From Aradus depressus (lineage: Eukaryota > Arthropoda > Insecta > Hemiptera > Aradidae), in NCBI GenBank assembly GCA_963662175.1, contig OY759220.1, positions 46,596,136 to 46,660,135 of the forward strand: a DNA stretch of 64,000 bases, in the 5' to 3' direction. The notes beneath the pieces are model-generated. The model saw only the letters and a list, made by a program, of their open reading frames with translations. It was not told the origin of the DNA and did no database searches. The stretch's first letter is position 1. Every line of letters begins with the position of its first letter. Position numbers and translations under genes: made by a program. Positions 55,376 to 64,000 of the stretch are shown here, one piece after another.

Positions 55376-56129
55376 AATGTCTGAACTGAGGTGAGGATAA
55401 CAGAAGTTGTACACATGGCAGGTGGGAGGCTATATGAGGAGCTTGAAGAAAGCCCCCTCCCTCAAAGTTTATTAGCTGCCATTAATTACCAAGGGAGGGG
55501 GGGGGGGGGAGGGTAAGACAGGGGAGGGGGGAGGCCTTATTAAAAGTGTGAGGAGCACCGGCCATTTATAGAGTTAATGACGGGAAGGCCCCCCTGCAAT
55601 AAATAAGTGTTTATTACAGTGCTACCGGAGGCAGGGATTAATTGTAGACCTGTGACCTGCATACTGATCTACATAGGTGTACCTGCTACCAGGAACATGA
55701 TGGACCTGTTATCAGGGATATGGAGAACAACATTGAGGAATGTGTACATTATTACTATAGGTTTTTGATTATTGTGGAATGAGTCGAAAAGCGGTCAAAA
55801 CAAAAATCTTTTTGGGCCAACAACTATAAATTTAATGCCACCATACTCACGCTCAGACACAATCCTGTATGCGCAGACAAATCTGACTGTACCCAAAATG
55901 TCAGAACTAGAATTTACAATACACAGATGAAAGGTTAGTTTTCCCGCGAACTTGCAATAATTGCATTCTTATCAATATTATTATTTAGTGATTATGCTTG
56001 CATTCGTCAAAACAAAACGACAGAATGGAGATAAGTGGTTTAAAGATCCTTCTCAAGAGCAACCATTTCTTTTATGACAATTTAATATATAAACTAAAAA
56101 CTCAAAGTAAAAAGGAATAGTAATGAAGA
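55376..56129. other. no gene seen; G tracts
   Basis: Unique DNA with G-rich tracts at about 55493-55535. No gene recognised. Confidence 0.35.
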
Positions 56130-56265
56130 GGGCGAGATAGCGCGCTTCCGTAGTGAGCTCAAGATCGCTAGTGGCAAGTGATAGTCTCGAGCCTGTACTA
56201 TGTCAGGTACTCGTGAAAGACCCCTACCCTACGTGAATAAAACTGAGTAGGCAAAACTTAGGGGG
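56130..56265 (+). mobile_element. tRNA-SINE fragment
   Basis: GTGAGCTCAAGATCGCTAG, then GAGCCTGTACTATGTCAGGT and ACCCCTACCCTACGTGAATA, with an internal deletion. Confidence 0.6.
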
Positions 56266-56527
56266 TGCCCCCTGGCCTTAGCAAAAAACCAAGATAAAAA
56301 TTAAATAAACTAAAAAAAAATAGTTTTTATCAAAAATGGATTGCTTACAAGTTACCAATAGGATCTGCAAATTACCCGTGCTTCTGACTCCTAAATCAGC
56401 AATTAGCTGTTACATAAATGTACATGTACAAAACAAGTCATGTTACATTTTTTTAATATACATAAATTCGATCATTTCATTTCCTCGCTCAAAATCTTCA
56501 TTTATTTTATACTTTATACTCTTAAAG

Positions 56528-56680
56528 CTGATTTTACATGCACAGTAAAAATGCAAAGCGCAGCAGCAGCAAATGCACGCTATTGGCTGAGTAATTTAAT
56601 TCTAAAAGCACAGAAACCACATCGTGCATTTGCTGCTGCTGCGCTTTGAATTTTTGCTGCTCATGTAAAGTCAACTTAAG
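56528..56680. mobile_element. ~150-bp hairpin MITE
   Basis: Inverted arms of about 52 bp hold TGATTTTACATG near the ends and AAAGCGCAGCAGCAGCAAAT at the inner stem, with its near-perfect inverse at about 56625-56650. The outermost bases are CTTAA-type on both sides. Confidence 0.7.
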
Positions 56681-56689
56681 TATTATAGT

Positions 56690-56871
56690 CAGTGGTTACC
56701 TCAGGGGGAGCTTCTAGGGGACCGAGTCTCCCAAATTAATTACAAAAAGTTTGCAGCGCTAACCACGGAAATTGCGGGCTCTGTCCCTGGGAGTCTATAC
56801 CCCCCACCCCTGTAACGTAACTTTGCCCCCCCCCCCTCCCCCCCCTGCTCAAAATCCTGGCTACGCCCCTG
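56690..56871 (-). mobile_element. ~182-bp DNA-transposon MITE
   Basis: The minus strand starts CAGGGGCGTAGCCAGGATTT, a terminal sequence common to several animal cut-and-paste transposons, and the opposite end reads CAGTGGTTACCTCAGG, a diverged inverse. A C-rich tract lies inside. No clear 8-bp duplication was seen. Confidence 0.55.
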
Positions 56872-56944
56872 GTAATGTGCGATACATTTCTGCGATCTAT
56901 GTATTTTAGTGGAACGCTAATAAAATACATAAAAAGAGACAAGT

Positions 56945-57157
56945 TGTTCAACTTTTATATTGTCTAATAGTCTTCCCTAGGGGACAGAGTGTCACAGCCT
57001 TAGGTAATCTCAGGTAACCTGCGGATTGTATAAACATGACAACCTAGTAAACTTAAATGTCACTTTTGAACGTTGTTCTGATGATGCCGTAGGCCGAGAC
57101 AGCTACACTTAATACATACATTTTTGTGTAATTAGACAATATAAAAGTTAAATCAGT
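56945..57157. mobile_element. small inverted-repeat element with a hammerhead-like core
   Basis: AACTTTTATATTGTCTAAT (about 56950) and its inverse (about 57135) flank about 170 bp. Near the right arm CTGATGA (57078-57084), an extra U and a GCC/GGC stem are followed by CGAGA instead of CGAAA. Architecture echoes the elements at 19101 and 26262. Confidence 0.4.
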
Positions 57158-57279
57158 TTTTTGGGTTTATTTAAAGAATTAGAGGTTTTTGTGGATCTGT
57201 GGTCCGTTCCTATGGCCTACATTGGAAGGATTCCCTGCCAAGACTCTTTTAAACGGTACCGCTTTTCTCATACATACTA

Positions 57280-57960
57280 CAAAACCGGCATGTACTTGCC
57301 ACAGCGCAGGTGAATCAATTAAGTTACCGCTCTCCCTCAAAAACCAATTTACCGTTGAGGCTGCACATTAACAGGTGTCTTACTCAGTCATACCGATATT
57401 TGGGTTATGTAGTTGAGCCTCCGCCCTCTGATCCGCACCTTCCTTTTAGCACAGTTTGACTGATCAATACCTGCTGTCCTTCAGGGGTTCTGCATGCACA
57501 AAATTCGGTTCCGATCCATTCATTCAATCGGGGAATTATCGTGTTCACAGGCACATATAAATGTTTTTCCAAATTTTGAAATCAGAGGAAAATAGAAAAT
57601 TCCGGAGAAAACTCATCATTCAGAAATTCGATGTTAAATTTTCACTGGATTTTCTAATTGTCTGAGGCGATGTGTCTGTCTGTGAACATGATAGTATGCA
57701 TGTATATTGTTGACAGAATACAATAACGATTTAGCACCTTTCAATTTTCAGCCGAATCGACCAAAGAAGGTGGAGGGCTCAACTCAAAAACCCTAATAAT
57801 GGCCCATTTGATCAATCTATCCAGGTGACATTTTTAAAGAGCATTCAAAAATCTCAGAAGGAGACACTTTGGTCCTCATCCGTAGATTTGTTTCAAAAGA
57901 AGAGCTAAACCTTAGTTGTTTAATTCGTACTGAGGATGTAAAAACGGCGCAGAGATGCAG
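57280..57960. repeat. two repeat R copies tail to tail
   Basis: A minus copy (about 57280-57625; CCGCTCTCCCTCAAAAACCA, TTATCGTGTTCACAGGC) abuts a plus copy (about 57625-57960; CAATTTTCAGCCGAATCGAC). Confidence 0.65.
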
Positions 57961-58135
57961 CGCTTTTCTCTAAATACCCATTATTATTATTATTATTATT
58001 ATTCAATTTTAAATATAATATTAACATTGAATGGAAATGTTGGACCTCTCTTTCTAATTATTGTAGACGAGCCAAAGTTATCATAGATAAACCAGAATAC
58101 AATTTGCATCATTATTGTGATCTAATGCTATTCTA

Positions 58136-59607
58136 TCTATATAATAAAAATGAGTGCTAAATTTTGCTAAGCGCAAAACTCGAGAACGGCTGGACCAATT
58201 CGGCTAATTTTTTTTTCTTCAAATATTCGTTGAAGTCCGAGGAAGGTTCTTATGAAGAGAGTTCCTAGCGGTCAACTGAAGGGGGGGGGGGGGGGGGCCT
58301 AAGCACAAAATGCTCTAGCGCATTAACGGATGGACGGATTATCATGTTTCACATGTAGTATTCTTCCTAGAGGGCAAATTGAAAAATATGCTATGTGACA
58401 TCTCAAAATTTTGAAAGGGAGGGGGGGTTGTGGGGGTAGGCCTACATATAAAGATAGTGCTAAGTCATTAACGGATCGGATTGTCATGGAATTTCATAAT
58501 ATGAATAAATACTACATATTATGTAGTATTTATAAAGGCCAAATAAAAAAAAAAGGTGTGTGACGTAACAAAATAGTGAACGTGAGGGGGGGTTGTGGGG
58601 GTGGCCTAATTATAAAGATAGTGCTAAGTCTTTAACGAATGATCGGATTGTCATGGAATTTCATATGTAGTATTCCTAGAGGGCAAATTGAAAAATACGC
58701 TATGTGACATCTCAAAATTTTGAAAGGCAGTGGGGGTTGTGGGGGTAGGCCTAAATATAAGTGTTGTCATTAACGGATGCTCATATTGTCATGGAAGTTT
58801 ATATGTGGTTTTCTTAAAGGCGAAATTGATAAATAAGCTACGTGACATTAAAAAATTTTGGACGGGAGGGGGGGTTGTGGGGAAAGGCCTTAATATAAAG
58901 ATAGTGCTAAGTCATTAACGGATGATAAGGTTGTCATGGAATTTCATATGTAGTAAAAAAATAGGGTGTGTGACGTCACAAAATCGTGAACGTGAGGGGA
59001 GTTGTCGGGGTAGGCCTAAATATAAAGATAGTGATCGGTCATTAACAGATTATCGAATTGTCATGGAATTTCACATGTAGTATTTTTAAAGGCGAATAGA
59101 AAAATACACTATGTGACATCTTAAAAAATGTGAACGGGGGGGGGGGGGGGGGGGGGGGCGCTAAGCATAAAAATAATACTGACTCATTAAAGGTAATCGG
59201 ATTCTCACTAAATTTCACAATTAGTAGTAGTAACTACGAACTGGCTGTGGTGTCCAGCGTTCCTAACTACATACTAGCTGTGGGGTCCGCACAGCGGCTG
59301 TGGGATCCGCACATTTGTGGTCACAAGCGTTGTTAAGTACGCACTGGCTAGAACGTCCAGTGACTCTAAGTATTCACTAGCTGTGGTTTCCGCTGTTGAA
59401 TGGCGCGTACTAGCTATGATGCCCAGGGGTCCTAAAAAGTTACTAGCTGGGATGTCTGCCGTTGAAGGACTGTAAGCCTTATTCCGTATGAATAATTGAA
59501 AATTATAACATCATGAATTTACTGTTGAAAAATTGAATAGGATTCGAACGAAAGATATTAGGAGAAAAGTCAAAGTTCCCCGGGCAACGCCGGGTATTAC
59601 TGCTAGT
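58136..59607 (+). mobile_element. non-autonomous Helitron
   Basis: The 5' end TCTATATAATAAAAATGAG is preceded by A. The block CTCGAGAACGGCTGGACC is typical of insect Helitrons. The 3' end has a CCCGG/CCGGG hairpin (59579-59594, loop GCAACG) followed 8 bases later by CTAGT at 59603-59607, then T. Insertion between A and T without duplication fits Helitrons. The inside has no Rep/helicase. It holds about six degenerate ~120-160-bp units (GGGGGTTGTGGGGGTAGGCC) and then shorter GTGGTGTCCGC-type repeats. Confidence 0.85.
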
Positions 59608-60604
59608 TTTCCCTAATATTATATATAATATTACTTATTACTATTTAATCCTATTATTATTTACTATTTATTAATCTTTTTAAGTCGTATGAATTTTTAT
59701 TATCATTTTATAACATTTATTATAACTAGGCTCAAATCTTATGATTCACAATTAATATCTGAAATTAATAGTATTATATCGAATCAGAAGATTATAATTA
59801 TTTTGATTTAAATTTAAAGGTCAAAGATATATCTTATATTGAAAATAATCTTTCTTGTTCGTAAATAAAATTTATAATGTACTTAGGCGAAGGTATAATT
59901 TGATTTTTAAATAAGTTGTAATTGTAGTTTGTTGTTCTATATTGGAACGCTGAGTGATAGAACTTCATTTCTTCTTTATTTGTAAATTATGATGGCTACA
60001 CTCTGACGGTCATCTGACCAAGAGGTCGTCTTTAGTATAAGATTTTTGACTTTCGAATTATTTGTATATGTATACTTTATTTATAAATAAATAAAGACTT
60101 AATAATAATATAATATTAACATAACCGGTAGAACTTAATAGTTGCTGAGGAATGCTAAATCATCCATCACCTGTGCCATCACGAAGAATGTATCAAAGAA
60201 ATATCTACAAGAATTTATAAAAATTAAATAATAAATAAAAAAAAAATGTGAGAAGAGAATTCTTAAAATTATTAAAAATAAAAAAAAGAGAGGCGGCAAA
60301 ATACACAGAGAAAAATAAAAAAATAATAAAAACTTAAAAAGATTTAAGTGGAAGAGTTAGGATGTACTTAGGTAGTCAACTCAGGGTTGTGGCTGGAGAC
60401 AATAAAAACCACCCCTATCTTGTATAAATAATGCATAATGTGAACGTGTTTATAATATGTCTGGACCTAATAGGAACTGTCTTGTACATGGGAGGGCTTA
60501 TCTGAAGTAAGGGAGAATGATAGACGGAATAAAGCTAAAGAATTAGACAGAAACCTGTGATTTATATCGTAGGTCTCTCTCTCCACCACTATGAAAAATT
60601 AAAT
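59608..60604. other. no gene seen; very AT-rich DNA
   Basis: Long A- and T-rich runs, TTATTA microsatellites, no ORF or repeat recognised. Confidence 0.45.
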
Positions 60605-60850
60605 GTCAACTTAACAATTCAAAGATGGTTCTTTTCATCATGAAATCAGAACTGAACCCACTCCGGCCTTTTGTCGTAAGTATGTACGCAAGAGTTATGG
60701 GCTTCGAATTGAAGAATCTATTCATGAATGTAAACAGAACTGTACATGATGTGAATGATCTTATAACTCTAGTTTCTTTATCGAGAATTTTAATAAAGCT
60801 TCTTTTCGTTCTTTCATTGAAGTTCTTTTTTAATGCCTCAGCTTTAAAAA
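60605..60850 (-). repeat. repeat S-like fragment, decayed
   Basis: CGTAAGTATGTACGCAAGAG and TTGAAGTTCTTTTTTAATGC resemble the minus orientation of S only weakly. Confidence 0.3.
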
Positions 60851-61400
60851 GTATAAGAGGAAGTTATGGAATCGCGTTGTTGAATTTTTACCGGAAAATC
60901 ATGTGTTCCGACCCTCTGAGGGGTCGCGATAACTCCCGGTAGAATGAATGTATTCTATGTGTATCCATATCCCATATCTATTAATTTTCAGCCAAATCGG
61001 TCAAAGAGAATAGAGAGATTAGGGAGAAGACAAGACAAAAACTTTAATAACTGCCGTTGTAGTGAATGTATCGACCCAAAATTTCTTGATTTGAAATTAT
61101 ATTATATTTGAATTATTCAATTAATTTACTGTTATCCTTCTTAAATCAATCGATATTTGAACAAAAAATCAATAGTTGTCGTACATAGGGGCTTTTGAAT
61201 CCTCATATCAAATTATGTATCGATACATTGATTACATTGGGCGGTTATTAAGGTTTTTGTGTTGCGCCCCCCTCCCTAATCTCCTATTCACTTAGGCCGA
61301 TTTGACTGCAAATGAATAGGTGTCGTCCTTGTGAAATTCGAATTTACATATGAAATTTCATGTCAATACGTCAATAGTTAGAGTATTTGTGTTAAGCCTC
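60851..61400. repeat. two repeat R copies facing each other
   Basis: A plus copy (about 60851-61095; AGAGGAAGTTATGGAATCGC, TTTTCAGCCAAATCGGTC) is followed by a minus copy (about 61150-61400; CATAGGGGCTTTTGAATCC). Confidence 0.6.
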
Positions 61401-62267
61401 CACAGGTATGGGATCCTGCCGGGTCATTAGGTCTTTAATCAAGGCAGGAGTTGGGCAGTAATACTAGTGGGATATGTGTGCGGAGGTAGGTCGGAAATCG
61501 GGTCCGTGGGATGTGGTTCGGTACGCCATTTTTGCGCCAACCTTAACACTCTTTTTTAGATGATTATCTGAGACACTGTTTCTTTCAACTTTTCAGCAAA
61601 AGGTTACAGCAAATTAATAAAATCACTTTTGTCAATGTTTTCCAACTATAAACCCCTCGGACCGCCCCTAGAGCCGAAACCTCATTCCCCTTGAAGCTCT
61701 AACGGAGTCAAGTTGTTCTTCTTGACGACGACAGCGCTGCTTACAACATGCCTTTTCTTTTGTACAACGAGGAATTCTTACCGATTCCATGTTCTCAACA
61801 ACAAACATAAGACTATATTTTATACAGATAAATAAATATTGCATGGTTAATCAAACCATGGTGGGTGGGTGTCTGTAATAATGGCTGACTGAGGCTCTGT
61901 CGTCAACGGGTTGTAGCAATATGGACTAGAAAGTCAGAGGTTCACCTCGCCATAGCTCAACGCCCTCGATAACAATAAACATGACGTTGGAGAGTGGAGC
62001 AGGGGAGGGGGCAGCCATGTGGGAACCGTCGAGAAGTTTCATCGTTCTTTTAGAATCCGATACATCGATATATCGTCGATTCCTTTTACATGTGGGCGAG
62101 AGATAGAGGGGGGAACCATTTTCCCAGAACCTAAGCCTCAAAATTTGATCACCACAAAAGAAATATTTATATTTATTGAAGAAAATAAAAATGCATTTTC
62201 ATAAAAGAACATATTAAAAAGCTTTTTTCGACGATAATAATTCAATAACGTCACCAAAATGCTTAGC
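61401..62267. other. no gene seen
   Basis: Unique DNA. Frames of 61-71 codons are unrecognised. Confidence 0.35.
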
Positions 62268-62356
62268 TAAATCGCCGAGGGACGGCGTGCTCAAGGTTTT
62301 TAACCTCCCAGATAAAAAACCTAAGGGCCTTGGCCACTGAGCTACCGGCGCCCTCA
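62268..62356 (-). mobile_element. tRNA-SINE fragment, diverged subfamily
   Basis: On the minus strand GAGGGCGCCGGTAGCTCAGT begins the head, but most of the head is deleted before the body (GGTTTTTTATCTGGGAGG). Confidence 0.7.
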
Positions 62357-62749
62357 ACAATAGACTAGTTGTACTTCTCTGTCATGTTTTCAATGGATTT
62401 TCCTGCCTACTGAACGCTCTTTCAACTGAAGACAAAATAACTGATACTAATTAGTACTGATACTACTGTAGAAAACTGTTTAGTATATGAGGAAATATAA
62501 CTTCCAGTTTTTTGACGTAATTTTAATTCAAAATTCTAATCGGGCTTCTTTTAATGCCGAAAACTGTCTTGTGGATACTTTCAAGATGAAGGATTTCGTC
62601 CAGTAGTTCTGACAGATCTTTCTCTTGTTCTACTGCTTTTGCGGTAAGTCGACTATGGTCTAGGTTCTGAAAATTCAAGACGATTGAGAATAATTTACAT
62701 CACATTTCAAATCTTGTCTTTAAAACATTGGTGATAAAATCCAATACGG

Positions 62750-62985
62750 CCGAAGCCTTTAGGTTTTTTATCTGGGAGTTGAAAAACCTTGAGGTAAAAG
62801 TACTTCGGATGGGACGTTATGCGATGTCAGCTACTCATTAATGCCCCCCACCCTAGGTGAATAAATCTAGATAGGCAAAATTTGGGAATCCAGAGGAAAG
62901 TCGGACTCATGTCCACTGAGCGACGGAAGAGCACTCTGGTAGTAGGCGATATGACCAGTAGTTAAAGCATGGGCGTGTTACTATA
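62750..62985 (+). mobile_element. tRNA-SINE body, diverged subfamily
   Basis: TAGGTTTTTTATCTGGGAG, CTTCGGATGGGACGTTATGC and CTCTGGTAGTAGGCGATATG are visible; the head is missing. Confidence 0.7.
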
Positions 62986-63600
62986 ACAAACTAACTTCTA
63001 CAGCAGTTTTTCTGCTGGAAATTGAGGATGCCCTTCTACAACTTCTGCAACTACTTCTGCCTCCTGTACAATATTTGCAGCGTTTTTTATTGTAGTTGTA
63101 AATTTGAGCATTAAGACTAAATGAGACGCTAGATGTGCGAGAGAGACAGACGATTTATAGTATTTTGTCCACCATCTCAATGCTACAGAAATTATCCTAT
63201 TTTGATTTAGAAATATGGTTAGGTTTACATTCATAATGAGAATTAAAGATCATCACTGAGGCAAATGCAGTTTTTAGATTGAAAATCGGTTGATTTTTAC
63301 TAGGCAAAAAGAGGGCAAAGCTCACACCTCCGAATGTGGAGCCATCTCTTATCTCAGAAACACACTAAACTCTCTTTCCATTTCGCCTTAACTCAAAAGC
63401 GATTGATTTCCTTTTAAATTGTAAATTGTAGATGAGAGAGAGAATGAATGTCGTTAGATCACGAAGACATAAATCACGAAAAAGTACGTGTGAGGATAAT
63501 GTGTCTAGTAACATAATTTTAGTTGGATAGACAAAACTAAAGTCAGAATTTTGTAAAGTCGTTTTCTGTGTTCTGTTCAAACGTTTGATTTTGGTATTCT
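62986..63600. other. no gene seen; short shared repeat
   Basis: Contains GCCATCTCTTATCTCAGAAA at about 63340, shared with 38062. Frames of 78-79 codons are unrecognised. Confidence 0.4.
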
Positions 63601-63604
63601 GCAT

Positions 63605-63796
63605 AATACCTAGTACTAAGCTGGACGCCCGCCCGCTCTATCAGCCCTCCCCCTTGTGAGGGCCGTGCTGCTCAGGTTCTGGACCCTGGTAGCTACCTAA
63701 GACCGATAACCCAGGTTGTCTTAAGGCATTGCTAATAGTGCTAAGGAGCGTTGAAAAAAATTAACGCATCCTCTAAAAAAAAAAAAAAAAAAATTC
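63605..63796 (+). mobile_element. probable retrotransposon 3' end with poly-A
   Basis: GC-balanced sequence (CCCTTGTGAGGGCCGTGC, GGTAGCTACCTAAGACC) ends in GTTGAAAAAAATTAACGCATCC and a long A run at about 63776-63793 (quoted in part). The organisation fits the 3' UTR of a LINE, but no coding part is visible. Confidence 0.4.
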
Positions 63797-64000
63797 AGAA
63801 TTAGTATTCTAATTGTGGGTTTTACAATTGCCATCTAAGTAGCGGCAGGAGGATGGATAGGCATTAACGCCCTGGGGCCGACAAAGGCAACGTTTGCTTA
63901 ATTCATGTAAGTTGACTTAGAGTCCCTTTGTTGTCTAATCAAGCTCCGGTTACTTCACAAAGACGCCTCATTTTCATACTGAATAACCACCCCGCTCACC
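63797..64000. other. no gene seen
   Basis: Unique DNA to the window end. Confidence 0.35.

Overview
This is a eukaryotic, AT-rich, intron-era type of genomic DNA with no recognisable host protein-coding gene. The repeats point to an arthropod, most likely an insect. A Jockey-clade LINE, a Penelope-like element, a Helitron with insect-style termini and a tRNA-derived SINE with a TTAGG-complement (CCTAA) tail are all present. The species cannot be named from the sequence. Almost everything that can be identified is mobile DNA, much of it nested, so most long open frames are transposon proteins or by-products of tandem repeats.

Layout. 1-3721: two head-to-tail Penelope-like (PLE) copies on the minus strand; copy A runs off the window edge and copy B is 5'-truncated and fused to a minisatellite. 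3722-10559: SINE fragments, a short fold-back, several copies of an abundant dispersed repeat (here 'repeat R'), and a 987-bp terminal-inverted-repeat element (7231-8217) that keeps a candidate first exon. 10560-20088: two long palindromes back to back. The first has two 1,037-bp arms around a 448-bp spacer. The second has arms of 2,895 and 3,196 bp around a 913-bp spacer. The second carries a 71-bp tandem array of SINE tRNA-heads (16 units left, 10 right), and its right arm alone carries a 712-bp fold-back insertion with a 12-bp target duplication and hammerhead-ribozyme-like cores in both inverted repeats. 20300-21264: 108-bp minisatellite. 26262-31000: a second fold-back element interrupted by a full-length 4.2-kb Jockey LINE with a 12-bp target duplication. 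34957-36285: 164-bp minisatellite. 39244-39620 and 46483-48480: 3' fragments of RNase-H-type LINEs. 49692-49737: the best hammerhead-ribozyme candidate in the window. 58136-59607: non-autonomous Helitron. The rest is SINEs, repeat R, a second dispersed repeat (here 'repeat S'), small MITEs, and unique DNA in which nothing was recognised.

How the parts relate. The PLE and LINEs encode the retrotransposition enzymes (reverse transcriptase with GIY-YIG or APE-type endonuclease). The SINE has its own pol III A and B boxes and presumably relies on a LINE. The fold-back elements, with inverted repeats, a short tail extension, target duplications and hammerhead-like cores, look like non-autonomous relatives of PLEs. 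Insertions within insertions give a relative order: repeat R is older than the TIR element inside it, the second palindrome is older than the 712-bp insertion in one arm, and the hammerhead fold-back is older than the Jockey LINE inside it.
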